Both the position numbers and the translations under genes were made by a program. Source: Sipunculus nudus (Eukaryota > Annelida > Sipuncula > Golfingiida > Sipunculidae). Taken from it: 64,000 nucleotides of DNA. A model generated the notes under the pieces. The model worked only from the letters and a program-made list of their open reading frames with translations. It was not told the DNA's origin and searched no databases. Below, in pieces: positions 22,338-34,070 of the stretch. Positions within the stretch are counted from its first letter, which is position 1. Each line of letters starts with the position of its first letter. The stretch lies in assembly GCA_026874595.1 (NCBI GenBank), contig CM049318.1, forward strand, positions 5,843,741 to 5,907,740. The letters are read 5' to 3'.

Positions 22338-22703
22338 ACATTCCTCCCACAATGTATTTCTTTGCCTCTTCTATAGTTTCACTGTCATAATGCCTAACCC
22401 ACTTTTTTTCCAAGATTTTCGTCTGTACTTCTGTGAAGCTAACATTGTACATATGCTAACAGTTCATTACATACAAGTATTTGGTCCTCCTATTATTTGC
22501 CTTCACAGCTTTGTGTTTTGCCCGCTGACATTTTTATTTAACCCTTTCCCATAGCGTTGAGACCACTTTCCCGCAGCACAGGCTTCAAAATACATGTCAT
22601 TATCAATTCTTGTTGCCACAAAGGCACTTTTCACATTCAGTACACATTCGAGCCAATTTTTATGGTCCATCCAGCTGACAGAGTTGGAATTCCGAGTATG
22701 CAT
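22338..22703 (-). pseudogene. Unidentified coding-like fragment, possibly two exons
   Basis: Two protein-like stretches on the minus strand. The upstream one (22503-22703) contains DHKNWLECVLNVKSAFVATR and YFEACAAGKWSQRYGKG. The downstream one (22338-22440) reads TEVQTKILEKKWVRHYDSET, then IEEAKKYIVGGMW and a stop. Between them is GTTAG immediately before the second stretch, which could be an acceptor, but no matching donor is obvious. Sequence above 22703 is full of stops. I do not recognise the family. It could be an exon of a host gene or transposon debris. Confidence 0.35.
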
Positions 22704-22844
22704 AGGGGCCGTCTACACTTCCTTGCTCAGCCAATCTATTCATTTGTAGGCTCAGGTGAAACCCATTCATGCATGACTCGTGTTAATGCCGTTTTCTTGA
22801 AAAACACAACAATCAACCAAGCTATTCTTCGAAGATTATAAGAT

Positions 22845-24731
22845 CAAATCTTATGTTAGAATGATTTTCTTCTTCTTTAAACAGTTTTATCACTAACTTT
22901 AGCAGGGAACCTGTCCAGTTTTAACCTTCAGTACACAGCCAGGGAACACATGTAACCCTGTACCTCGTCCCCAGGAATTACTCCATTGCGCTGAAGAGCT
23001 GTTCTCTGGACTCTGTTCGGGTCCTCCCGGTTCTTTGACGTGGCATTGTGACAGTTCTTCTGTTTCTTCTGATCGTGATGTCATGAAATCTAATCTTATG
23101 ACAGTAAAAATTTCCATGATCACCCCTGAAACCTGATATATACTCAAAATTTGTTATGCATGATATCATCTGTCATGAACATAAAAAACTATAGTTAGTA
23201 GAGCTGAACACAGAGTACCCAGAATTACCTGAAGAAAGTTTACACATTATTAGCTGACTTGTCAGGAGATTTCGCTGCTCTTGGTGAGAAGTACGGACGC
23301 TGATCGCTGTTGTCTCGCTGAGCTTACTGGGCGATGTGCACACTTTGAGCTGTCGAGATGGTCTTTCCCAGACAATGGCGAACGCCCCCTTCTAAATAGG
23401 TTTTGGCAGAAGCCCATTTGATGGGTGGGAGGCTGTCTAACCGGAAAAAAGACCGTATGACCAGGGGAAGCTCGTTTACAGGCAGAAGCATGCCAGACAG
23501 GTACCGGCAAACTAAACCGGCAATGTTTGACTTTCCACTCCCCGTTACACTTCTAACTATTAACTTTGTGATGATGACTTTACTTGCTGTCAGTGATATC
23601 TTCTTCATCTTAATGTAACTGAAGGTAACTTATAACCCCCAACTCTAAAATGTCTGTCCCTGTCCTTAGTGACTATATATAGAAGTAAATACAATAAAAT
23701 AAATGATCATTTCTCATTCTTAGGTTAATTATTCCCTGATGATTATTCTTCCTGTCAGTTTGGTAATTTCGAAGTGTCAAAGGCAATTCATTTATTCATT
23801 TACCTTTGAGAGACTACCTTGACACTCTCGCCAATTAACTCTTACATAAACATTTGTGCATTCAAATTTGAAAAGATTCCAGACACATAATAAAACATAA
23901 TGCAGAAATAAATATTATAAAGCTAAATCTGTTAAATACCTGGTTTGCTACATTGTATTGAACTGGCCATTTGAAAAGTCTAAATGAAAAATAACATACT
24001 TGAAATAGATAAATAATCTGAGAACAATTATAATATAGTTACATGAATGGACTAAGTAAGGATAACTGATGAATGTATTCCAAAGTTGACATCCTGGTTC
24101 CTGTTTTCTGATATCTTACTTTCAGTATTTTATCACGTGATTACAATATCTGAGCAGAAAGTAAACACAGATAATTCATTTCTTCAGGGCTGATACATAT
24201 CCACAAAATCTCGGTCGGTCAAGTGTGAAAATGGGCACCTTGACATACGTTATAAAGGTCGAGAATAGCAAAAAAATTCAGACAGGTATATTTTATGGCT
24301 TTATTTTGCCTGAAGGGTCCCCACAAAATAGATTATGAGTTTCACTCCTATGCAAATTACCTGATGGATTTTTATTTGCAGCTAGCAAAGGACTTCCCTG
24401 AAAATCTGCAATTGAGCATAATGCATTGATGGGATAATACTGCCTGGGTTACCTGTTGGGGCTGAACGTGAGTAAACTGAGGATTAAACCTACTGGCATT
24501 CGATGTGGTCGCTTGTTTTGGAAATGCTAACCATCTACAAAAAAATCCTCTTGATATGGCCCTGTTATTACAAAAAAAATAACAATGTTCTGTTTGTGGT
24601 GTTGGAGACTTTGCCTTTCCTTCCCTACTACTGAATTTAAGAGTTCAGCTATATGCGATTGCTGTGTTTTCTGCCGCTATAACATTTCTTTTGCTGACCA
24701 ATGGTAGAATCTAACACTTTTTGAATTTATT
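22845..24731. other. No intact gene; repeat scraps
   Basis: Contains the CCGGCAAACTAAACCGGC scrap (23499-23520) and an R2 scrap (CCACAAAATCTCGGTCGGTC, 24200-24219). ORFs of 60-94 codons around 22899-23618 overlap on both strands and show no domain. Confidence 0.4.
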
Positions 24732-25178
24732 AAAACACCAAATGCTGTTGATTCCTCAAGTTGCGGTTATTTTACAGCACCTGATGGTGTTGAAACTAGG
24801 GCGTAAATTTGAGTCCTCTTCTTAAAGCTAATGCTGTCAGGAATTTTACTACAATATGGACTGAATGTAAAGCTACATTATACTCCTCGAAAGTATTCTC
24901 ACCTGAAACATAAACAAACTACACAAGCAGTGAAATACATGTGCATATGAACACCATTTAATTTATTTCTCTTTTGTTTTCTTTTACCAAATTTTATCAA
25001 GTTTGTGAGTAAATTGCACCCAGTTCTTACATGGTATGGCTTTTCAATTTCAAACTGTTGTAAAAGGCCAAGAATCTGCGAATGACACCTGAGGTAGCTC
25101 AATCATGTAAGATGGTACATACATACAAGTTTCTACATGGCCTGACAAAATGTCTTTTTTTGGTAGGTAAGTTTCACA

Positions 25179-25585
25179 GAGTCTGTCAAAATGATGCATC
25201 CTCTGTAATGACTAGTAGTCTTGGGTCCACCTCGTCCCACTCGTTTGAGTGGACAGCATCAACCTGGTTTGGGCTTAGGTCCTTTAAAGTAAGACACGAA
25301 AACAAATACAAGAACATCAAAAAGCAGACAGCCAGGTGATACTGCTGTTCTGCTGGCATTTAGATTTTAAAATTCCTTTTGTCAATGTCTTCCTAGTCAG
25401 CTAAGCATCGTGACCCCTAGATCACTTGTTACATCATTTAACGCACCTTACAGTTTCTTTAAATATGGTGATAGGTTCCCAAATACATCCGGGAAGCAGA
25501 TATAATATCCAAATTTTAATATCACACACATAAAAAAATGTATGGCACATGGGCCATGAAACTCCGGTGAACCTGACAATTAAGG
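25179..25585 (+). repeat. Deletion-derivative tandem duplicate (blocks X1 and Y1)
   Basis: Block X1 (25179-25352) is identical, as far as I can read, to X2 (25603-25776), and block Y1 (25354-25585) to Y2 (26646-26877). X1 and Y1 touch, while X2 and Y2 are separated by 869 bases holding most of an R1 element. This first half is therefore the same locus without the middle, placed in tandem with the full version. Confidence 0.85.
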
Positions 25586-26056
25586 TTGAGAACCTGACAA
25601 TTGAGTCTGTCAAAATGATGCATCCTCTGTAATGACTAGTAGTCTTGGGTCCACCTCGTCCCACTCGTTTGAGTGGACAGCATCAACCTGGTTTGGGCTT
25701 AGGTCCTTTAAAGTAAGACACGAAAACAAATACAAGAACATCAAAAAGCAGACAGCCAGGTGATACTGCTGTTCTGGTGCGTGCCCGGTTGTACTCTGAA
25801 TTCAGCATATGCCATTTTTTGATAATGGTGTATGATATAGAGCATGAATTACTCAACAATAAGAATGCAACCACTGAAGTTAATGGTGTCTGCTTATTAA
25901 ACACGTTAATGACATGATATTTTGTAAGGATTTATCAGCAGGAAAGCACGTTTATTTTCCTGACACATGTAAATGGAGCTCCTTACTAGCATCCTGCTCT
26001 AGATGTGACAGTACGGTACCCAATAAATTTGACAGGCGTATCCTTTGCTTCGCATC

Positions 26057-26723
26057 GTTTTTAGCTCAGCTGACTGAACGTCATCTGAGCTATAGCGATC
26101 ACTCTCTGTCCGGCGACCGTCCATTGTGCCGTCCGTCTGTCCGTCCGTCCGTTAACCAAGCATAAATCGTAACCGCTTGACCTGGAATTTTCTTACTTGA
26201 CATGCTGGAATGTCCATGAAAAATCTCCTTGGAAAGCTAAAATAAGGTCTCTGTTACCCATATCCTCCGAGCTATGGGGCTCGGAAGTATCCCCAGAATA
26301 ACTAAAAATTTGTTACAAAAGCTCTAGTATCTGAAAAAATAGTGCTTTGTTCGCCATGATTCTTTGCATGTATATTTATCATGGAGTGCTTCATCCGTTT
26401 CTGCAGACTGGTGGCACCACCTGGACTTTTTCGAATTTTACGTATTTTTTATCTTTATTTTTTAGACCTTCAAAGAAAAGGTCGTCTATTAACAGGGAAC
26501 AAATCGTAACCGTACGACCTGGAATCCTCTAACTTGACATCCTGGGAGGTTAATAAATATCTCCTCGGAAACCTTAAATAAGGTCTTTGTCACCCATATC
26601 CTCTGAGCTATGCATCAGTTGACTGGGGATACCACCTACATTATTTGGCATTTAGATTTTAAAATTCCTTTTGTCAATGTCTTCCTAGTCAGCTAAGCAT
26701 CGTGACCCCTAGATCACTTGTTA
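26057..26723 (+). mobile_element. R1 element, copy 4
   Basis: Head TTTTTAGCTCAGCTGACTGA at 26057, then CATCTGAGCTATAGCGATCA and GTCC units. The right end is CTAGTCAGCTAAGCATCGTG, then ACCCCTAGATCACTTGTT near 26690-26723. Two internal sub-blocks both carry CGTACGACCTGGAAT-like text (around 26170 and 26515), so the body is partly duplicated. A matching copy sits at the equivalent place in duplication copy B, so it was present before the duplication. Confidence 0.75.
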
Positions 26724-26879
26724 CATCATTTAACGCACCTTACAGTTTCTTTAAATATGGTGATAGGTTCCCAAATACATCCGGGAAGCAGATATAATAT
26801 CCAAATTTTAATATCACACACATAAAAAAATGTATGGCACATGGGCCATGAAACTCCGGTGAACCTGACAATTAAGGCC

Positions 26880-28420
26880 ATAACGCTTAAATATAGTGAC
26901 TTGGTGTTGAAAATTGTTGAGTAGCCACCCTAGTCCCGGCCAGGGCTGGTGTGACAAATCGTGGTGAGCCAACTGGCGAGGTGGCTGTAAGGTATGTCTT
27001 CTCGTTATGATTATATAATGAGTGATGGTTCAGTTGCTATTTGCCATATATTAGCCCACCGGGCGGAAAGATCTCTGGATTTGGGCCTTCTCTGAGGGCA
27101 GGGTACAGAATGGAGATATTAAAGTAGGAGGGGAATAGAGCAGACGCCTCAAAGTATAATCAAGACGAAACTACAAATACCATTATTAATTGTTTAGTTA
27201 ATATTATTTTAACAACAATAAAACGTGTATTTCAAAGCACCTGCGTCATCCTTAAACAATCCTGACTAACCTGGATTCTACAATAACGAGATTACCATTA
27301 ACAACCCACTACATTAAAATAAACCTGCCTTGTAAACAAGCCTACTCCGTCATGGAAGGCCAGTTACAGTGCACATAAGGTATTCTCACGCGTCAACTCC
27401 TTATCTTCTAGGCATTAATTATGAATACGTCCGGTCCCTTCGATGTTCCACGCACCTCTCTCTTTGGTAAAACTGCGTAATTTCTTAACGCATGATCAGC
27501 ATGATATTACTCCGCGCAGGGTAATTCTGTCAAATTTACATGTAATTAATGTATTATGCGCGACAAAACTTTTCTCTCAATCATGTGACGGCATATAGTC
27601 CCGATTTCTATACGTATTTTAAGCTATAAACCTTTCCCCGAAATATAACATACAATTCGTAAATGAAAGGAATGATAAGGTTACTAGCTTATTTATCTCG
27701 GGTAGAGGATGAACCCTTAATTTTTATAGAAACTGACCATAAACGATAAACAGTCACTTGTCAGACGAAACACCACAGCGTTACACGACTTTCAAGAGAG
27801 GTTAGTCTATTAAGGGAGACAGGAGTGCCGGATCGGAATCACCACAGCAATGACCCATATCGTAAGAAAAAAACTCTTTACATGGAACAGCAGTCGCGAG
27901 ATGATGACACATTAAGCATTTTGTCTGTTTGGCCTAGTAGCGGGCGCAGCAGATGCACACATAACCGTGTGCCTTGTGCTGCTAACACTACCCTGTACAT
28001 TGTTTTAGACCTACGCGCTTATCTCAGCAACGATCCCCATAAACCAGGCTATGATAAGTAACCGACACATACAAGAATAACATAACATAATTCTTGCGAA
28101 AAAAAGCCTGCTGCTCTATGATTATCGAAGCTTCAACTGCTGAACACCCAAAGAAAAATAAACGCCCTAGTTACTCGTCATTAGGCATATAAGGAGGTAG
28201 ATTTGAAAAATGTTATATAACCTAAAAGTATTTTAAGTTACATGTATAAAAAATAATATTATAGTACAGCTTAAAAAAGAATCTACCTAGTTAAACTGTA
28301 AATGAATCAAGATATTCTTTAACATGTCCTGAATATCTGAAAAGACTGAAGCTTAAACAAATCTCTGGAAAAAAAATGCGTAAACAAATATAATACATCG
28401 ACATGCATGTTTAGCATATG
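26880..28420. other. Duplicated non-coding sequence (copy A)
   Basis: Matches 36480-38030 in copy B line by line with scattered differences. Openings such as 27825-28061 are not preserved in copy B, which argues against coding. Confidence 0.5.
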
Positions 28421-28427
28421 CACTGAG

Positions 28428-29511
28428 TCACTTGGAATCCTGGTCGTTGGACTTCTCCGTTTTCGCTTTTTCCATTTGTCGTCGATGATGGGTGATTTCC
28501 TGATGTGCTTTCCTCTGTTTTATAAATTCCTCTTGATATGCCTTCTTGAGTGATTCCTTTCCTCCACGCTCCATAAGTCGGCGTCGGGCTTCCTCTTTCA
28601 CTTCATCGAGTTTGACTGTAAAGTTACCAAGCCATGCCATGGTGTTTCGTCTACATACTGGGGGATCCATGACACAGGTTTGGCAGCGTCCATCGGTATG
28701 CCTTTTTGGTCTGATATAGGAAATATCGCACCTCGGTGAACAGTCGACAAAACTGTTTCAGCGACTTTCCCCTCGTGCTGTCCTGCAGGTTCCTCTTCTG
28801 CTTCCTATCTTTTCCTGACAGGTGTTGCTAAGTGCATCTTTCGTTCTGCAGAAGATAGTTCTCTCGATGTTCTTGCGTGTGGTGTTTTGTAGTGTATTCT
28901 CTGGATGTAGTCTGGATTCTGGTCGCTCATGCATGCCTCATCACGATTGTTCCTGGGCGTGTCTTCCACTGTATTCACTGACGGGGTTACCTAACCCGGG
29001 TCTATATACATTGGCTTCGGTCTCCTAGATCGGTTGCTTTGGTTAATTTGCTACGCGCATTCCGCAGATGTCTGGCTATGTCACGTGCCAGTAACCTGCC
29101 TCGAATGGGCACTCCACATCCATAAGCCATCTTATGCATGTGCGTTTTGGCGAAATGCCTACAGTAATTGCTGAAACGTTTGATCGGTTCCTTTCGGTGG
29201 CACCCCAATACTGAACACCGTTTCCAAGGACACCACCTAGGCTTTTGTTCTTCTTGTGCGGCTGAAGTGGCTGTGTCTTCATATGCAACTGACTCTTAGT
29301 GTTGGTCCGCCACATCCGCATTTTCAGGAACTATTTTGCAACACTCCTGCCCTTGGTCGCACACTTCACTGTCTTGTTGCCCGCCTGTGTTATCATGCAT
29401 GTCTTCAAAGCAAGCCCCTGCTGAGTCCATCTCAAGAACGTCAGAAACCCATCCTCCACTCTCCTGAACGTCTGCCATACCTGGATATAATTTTTGGAAT
29501 AATTTGGACAT
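28428..29511 (-). pseudogene. Zinc-finger-like gene remnant, duplication copy A
   Basis: Minus-strand pieces in shifting frames, read from high to low coordinates. An acidic, Cys-containing N-terminal segment lies at 29296-29511 (YPGMADVQESGGWVSDV). A pair of C2H2-like fingers lies at 29002-29230: CSVLGCHRKEPIKRFSNYC with HFAKTH, then YGCGVP with ARDIARHLRNARSK. The C-terminal charged helix 28428-28670 contains VKLDEVKEEARRRLMERGG and ends KSNDQDSK. Copy B has His where the last finger here has Arg (RNAR versus RNAH), so copy A has lost a ligand. Stops and frameshifts separate the pieces. The family is not recognised and a host or transposon origin is open. Confidence 0.5.
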
Positions 29512-29859
29512 ACAGTAACAACAAAAATCAAGAACATCTCTAGGTTTGATAATTCTACGGGTTCGCCAAATTGACTATGGTTATATAGAAGATATCTGTC
29601 CTGTTTGCAGTCAATTTTGCGGTATCTCTCTATTTAATTGTTCATGTATTTTTATTTACTCTATTACGGAAATTCGGATTTGGAAATACATTTATTGTTT
29701 TGAATAAATTATTACATAATGGATTAGAAAGCAGCATGCATTTGAAACAACAGTTACACCACAGGGTATTTTAAATGAGAGTGAGAAACAAGATCCGTTA
29801 GCGCCTAACTTATTTTTTTTGATAATCGAAACATTGGCAATTATTGTCCGTTAATCAAA

Positions 29860-30490
29860 CGTCGTCAAATGTATTGCCATAAACGAATCAAAACGATGAC
29901 TCTTTGCTGGCAACAGCACATTCATCTTAAAAGACTTGAGATCAATGGAGGCATTGCTACAATTTTTAAATGATTTTTCAATGAAATCTTCAGTGAATGT
30001 GAATTTTAACAAAAGTGAAGCCGGAATGGGAAGGAAAAAGAACACGCCTGAACATTCAAACAATATCAATGTGTTGACCTTCATTCCGATGCTGAAAACA
30101 TCTTGTGTATATGTTTTACATACAGGAAAGTTTTGTTATACGAGTTGAAATTTGAAAAGGTTTATAATAATATTTTAGGAGCGTTTTTTATGTGGAAATC
30201 GAGAGGGCTGACAATATTTGGGCCAAACACAATAATCAAATCCTTCGGAATATCACAATTAATATACACTATGAACATTCTTGAACCCCCCGCCCCCCCC
30301 CCCCCCCCCACACACACACAGGGCGTTATACCAAAAAGGTTAAAAACTATATAGCTGATTTTATATGGTATGGTCGTAAGCCAAAAATTAAATATGATGT
30401 GCTGAAGAGTGGAGGTATTAAAATAAGTGATGATGAATCAATTTTAGAATGTCGAAGAATATCTTTGCTGAATAGATGTCAAACTTACTG
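29860..30490 (+). pseudogene. LINE reverse transcriptase fragment, copy A
   Basis: Plus-strand reading in two or three frames gives the downstream half of a non-LTR retrotransposon reverse transcriptase. Landmarks are SLLATAH near the lost catalytic region, LRSMEALLQFLNDFS, then NFNKSEA. After a frameshift come LKFEKVYNNILGAFFMWKSR and GLTIFGPNTIIKSFGISQLI, the thumb/connection block common in LINEs. After the poly-C come KPKIKYDVLKSGGIKISDDE and ILECRRISLLNRCQ. The palm N-terminal part and endonuclease are absent. Confidence 0.7.
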
Positions 30491-31572
30491 TCAAATTTGA
30501 AAAGCACAGTTTTACCCAATTTATAATTTCGTGAAATGGCATAAAATCATAATGGCATGACAAATCATAATTTTTATACCACTGTTCCGAATATGGTTTG
30601 AGAAAATGGTGCTAGAATTTATTTTGAAGTTGTCTTTTGAGTATATTGAATGAACTATACATTTAAAGTAATTCCTTTATATTTGAATTTGAATAAATGG
30701 GTAATCCCATGGTAAACACAGAGAAGTTTTGTACAATTCCTAATGGCATCAAAGGAATGCAAATTTATTCTAAAAGGCTATTACGGTTAATCAGTAAAAC
30801 TATAATGCAAACTATAAATGATTTACAATATATCAATACAAATCATTAGTGCAGACTACAGACATGTGACTGTGCATATAATAAAGGTATTACTTATACA
30901 AATAAATATTCAAAAAAATTGTTTATCTTATTTGTGCACAATGAAAGGTATTTGTACTTAAAAACAGACCCCTGTACTTTTACTCGAGTGCATTGAAAAA
31001 ATGTGTACTTTTACTTGTACAATGAAATCTAAAGTAGCCTACATGTACTGAAGTAGAGATGCCATGTAATTGACCCAAGCCTGGAAGGAGGGAAATGCGT
31101 ATTTTTTCTCACAAATCCCTAAGTGTAATTCCCCTGTTCTGGAAGTTGTGGATCTCTGGATGGGTATTAGTAACAGTGAACCCAACTTGGATATGCGCCT
31201 TGGTCCAGTACTTACAGGTGCCTCTTTTGCAAGTAATATCCTATAATGACGCGATCACAGTTCTTTCACATTCCGCCATGTCCATTTTATGGGGTAATAA
31301 AAAAAAGTCGCGAAGTCTAGGCTTTCTTTTCAAATCATGTTTAACCTGTTTGCAGGAAGATCACATCATGTTGAACAATGTTTTCGACATCAGTAATTTT
31401 CCTCTTTCTCCTCCTGGTGCACAAATATTAGGCTTGTTTGCCGTACCAAACAGTCAACACAAAAAAAAACCTGTACAGGGGCAGTGGAAGAGACTATAAG
31501 TGTATATATTTTGTGGTATTTGAAATATGTAGGTCAAACAGTATCCAGCACAGTTGACATATACTTAGTTAT
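30491..31572. other. Duplicated sequence without clear coding (copy A end)
   Basis: A 134-codon plus-strand opening at 31095-31499 is broken in copy B (40540-40960) and shows no domain. It may be LINE tail or unrelated. Confidence 0.4.
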
Positions 31573-31905
31573 GAGCAGCTGAAAAATAATGATATACATG
31601 CATTTGTTTCTAATGTTTGCCATGCACGTATTCGTTATTTCATGCACTATCAGTCAATGTAATGTAGGTTTTATCTCTGTCTAACTATAGAAAAGCATGT
31701 AAACTATCGTTTGATACCTCGCTGCTGACTTGTCTCTCCTTCTTAACACCGCACGGGACCTGATGACACGCAACCTTGCACGGGGGACTTGTGGATCTTC
31801 TTGCGTTCCTCTCTCTCTCGCCTCGCTCTCAGGTCCGTCTCCAAGGACCACGGTCTCTATGGCAACCAGGGGTTACAAGTTTCCCCAAACATCTTACACG
31901 TAGTA

Positions 31906-31932
31906 TATGCAAATCCCCAACCCTCCCTCCTG
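31906..31932 (-). promoter_or_regulatory. Candidate polypurine tract of the TatD-bearing gypsy element
   Basis: On the minus strand the run CAGGAGGGAGGGTTGGGG lies about 330 bases downstream of the TatD stop codon, and TG follows soon after, as expected at the start of a 3' LTR. The LTR itself (about 31700-31910) could not be confirmed without a second copy. Confidence 0.35.
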
Positions 31933-32258
31933 TTTTTTAAAGGAGACCCTGTCTCCAAAACTTAAAAATAAAGCAGAACTGTAGTGGAAGCCTCACTGCT
32001 CAGCAGTGCCGACTTCTATTACTTAAAAGGGGGTTTAGCACATGTCCAGTGAATATCCCACACTGGATCCAAAAAAATATAAATGACGACACACCAAATA
32101 AAAGCATGTCCATCAGAACAGCCCCGTTCCCGCTGCTATGCGTGGAGCCCGTACCCAGCGCATGACTCCTGCGACTCTTAGCAAATTTTTTTTTCTCTTT
32201 TTTCTTTTTTATACATATTTTTTTGTAAGTACTTCAATACTACTCTGGAAAACACTTC

Positions 32259-33266
32259 TTAGAAATGCCCATAGAGACTAGTGGCATTACTGCTGGTGAT
32301 TCGCACCATGTCGACCACTGAGACTCCCTCCAGTCTCGCCAAGCGCTGCAACACTGGGGACAAGTCCCATGGTGTATCATTGAGATACGGGGAATCTGAT
32401 TCGAGTAGAAGTCTTTCGAGGGGCAACTCCTTCAAAGCCTGGCAGGCTTTAACAATCCTGTAAGGTCTCTTGCCATTCGTTAGCCTCCTCTAATTTACGC
32501 ACAAAACAGTTCCTGTGCTTTCTCAACTGTGTTGTGTTGGTGTCCTTCAGGAGGTTCAACGTTTCCGCTGCCACTTTACCACTGCCACTGTCCTTAACAA
32601 GGATCACGAGGACATGGTTGCTGACTTTGTTGGTTCGGATGGCCTGCAACAAAGACATCAAGAAGCTCCCGTGGTTGGCCTGTTCACTGGGGAGGTCCCT
32701 GAGTATTCCAGGCCTATCTCCCCAATGGCCACGGCCTCGGAGCATTTAACCTTGTTAATGACCTCGATCGCCTTCCAGGCTGGAATTTTCTCCTTGCCAA
32801 CCACCCTTGGATGCAGCCCAATGGACAGCTTTGTGGTTAGCCCGGGAACCTCCATTGGTTGCTCTTTGTCACTGTTTTTGAACACCCTGTTGTCCACCAT
32901 ACCAAACACAGGAAATATTTGGTGACCCATATGCTCACAGAAGGCGCTCCACGTCCTGTGATTAGTACCATGAAGCAACCTGTCTGCGTGCATATGGGCG
33001 TCTATAACTGCATGCGCCATCATCTCTCTGTCCTCCCACGTTATAATCTTATATTGGATATCCTCGGGTACCCTCTCTATCAACCTCCACAAGATCGAAT
33101 AATGGAGTATGGACGCTTTTGAGTTGGGTGGAGACGCCTGCAGCACATAGGGCTTGGTCCATCCACACACTGCTGCCAACTGACGAAGCAAGGCTGCATG
33201 CGGGTCTGTAAATCCCGTTCTTCCAATCGCATCCTCAGGTGATCGAAACAATCCATGTCTCAGCAC
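32259..33266 (-). pseudogene. TatD-family metal-dependent DNase ORF carried by a gypsy element
   Basis: A roughly 335-codon minus-strand reading with two frameshifts (near 32680 and 32455). After a ~85-residue lead, the TatD fold begins VIDAHMHADRLL, giving the His-x-His metal pair. Next is the GLHPR block, then AIGEIGLEYS with the metal-ligand Glu, LVILVKDSG where the family has His before the basic residue (here Leu), and HRNCF. After a short deletion comes LPLERLLLESDSPYL with the C-terminal Asp. TatD proteins are metal-dependent 3'-exonucleases/DNases; this copy lacks one ligand and is broken. It starts 4 bases after the upstream integrase-tail ORF stops, so it belongs to the same transcription unit. 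It resembles invertebrate TATDN2-like proteins. Confidence 0.8.
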
Positions 33267-33269
33267 ATA

Positions 33270-34070
33270 CTACAGAAACTGTGCAATTGTTTGCAGAATG
33301 AGAGCAGCACTCAAACAATACAGTAAACTGTATGATCTCCTGACATACCGTCGTTTGTGACACTCGGCCAACACGTTCCCATCATGACTATGGCCCCTTT
33401 TCCGATCATATGCGTCACCAGTTGAGATACAGCAGGTATGGCAAGCCGTCTCTGGGACGACCCAGAAGGGTAAATGCCGACAGATCACATGCCGATGTAC
33501 ATGGCGCTGCGAGGTCCTCGCAGGAACTCCGAATTCTGGATTGGAAATGTCCTCTAACCCCTGTTCCCCCTGTTGACTATCCCCATTTAGCCCTTGTATT
33601 TTCACTGGCTCGTGAGGGGTTACCGATATTGGACCACCAGCCCCTCTGCTTTCATCCTCAACCTCGCTGTCGGGTGTCAACAGTCTCGCCAGACGCAAAC
33701 ATAAAGGGTACGAGCTATCGGTGCAAAGCTTAAGATTGTTAAAGTGCCAATACTTGTCTTTATTGCTCTGACGCTTCCTGATAAGGTAAACAGGGGGTTT
33801 TGATTTTATGACCAAGTAGGGACCTTTCCACACAGGCTGCAATTTTGGGCTTAATCCCTTTTAACTAGTCCTCTCCTGCACATATACCACATCCCAAGGG
33901 GCAAAATGGGTTTCGTTTCACCTCAAGTTCTAGTCGCATTCTTGCCTTACCAGACTTAGCTTTATAATGAATCTCGGACAACCCTGTATATTGCGGCCTG
34001 CCTCTCGATCAGATCCTGCACCCACTGCTCTGGACCCTGCACCTTTACTGGCGAACAGCGCATTTTCTAA
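33270..34070 (-). pseudogene. Ty3/gypsy pol C-terminus (integrase tail)
   Basis: The long segment 33270-33842 opens with LQPVWKGPYLVIKSKPPVYL and continues YWHFNNLKLC, the chromodomain-like C-terminal block of gypsy integrases. Above it, out of frame, are SPVKVQGPEQWVQDLIERQA and ETHFAPWDVVYV-like text, the preceding helices. After the block there is a Pro/Ser/Glu-rich tail of about 130 residues that ends 4 bases before the TatD ORF. Reverse transcriptase, RNase H and the integrase core are absent: the element is cut off near 34070, where non-element sequence leads into duplication copy B. Confidence 0.75.

Larger units (their letters stand above)
24732..31572 (+). repeat. Segmental duplication, copy A (~6.8 kb)
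   Basis: It starts AAAACACCAAATGCTGTTGA and ends ACAGTTGACATATACTTAGT. Nearly the whole span reappears in the same orientation at 34171-41081, with roughly 5-10% differences by eye plus several large indels. Copy A has extra sequence near 24813-25115 and an internal duplicate at 25179-25585. It lacks the R2 insertion present in copy B. Contents: one R1 element, a broken zinc-finger-like gene and a LINE reverse transcriptase fragment. Confidence 0.85.

Noticed and set aside
31095-31499. 134-codon plus-strand ORF in duplication copy A
   Set aside because: Frame not conserved in copy B, no domain.
32515-33122. Plus-strand ORFs of 136 and 87 codons
   Set aside because: Antisense to the TatD reading; no domain.
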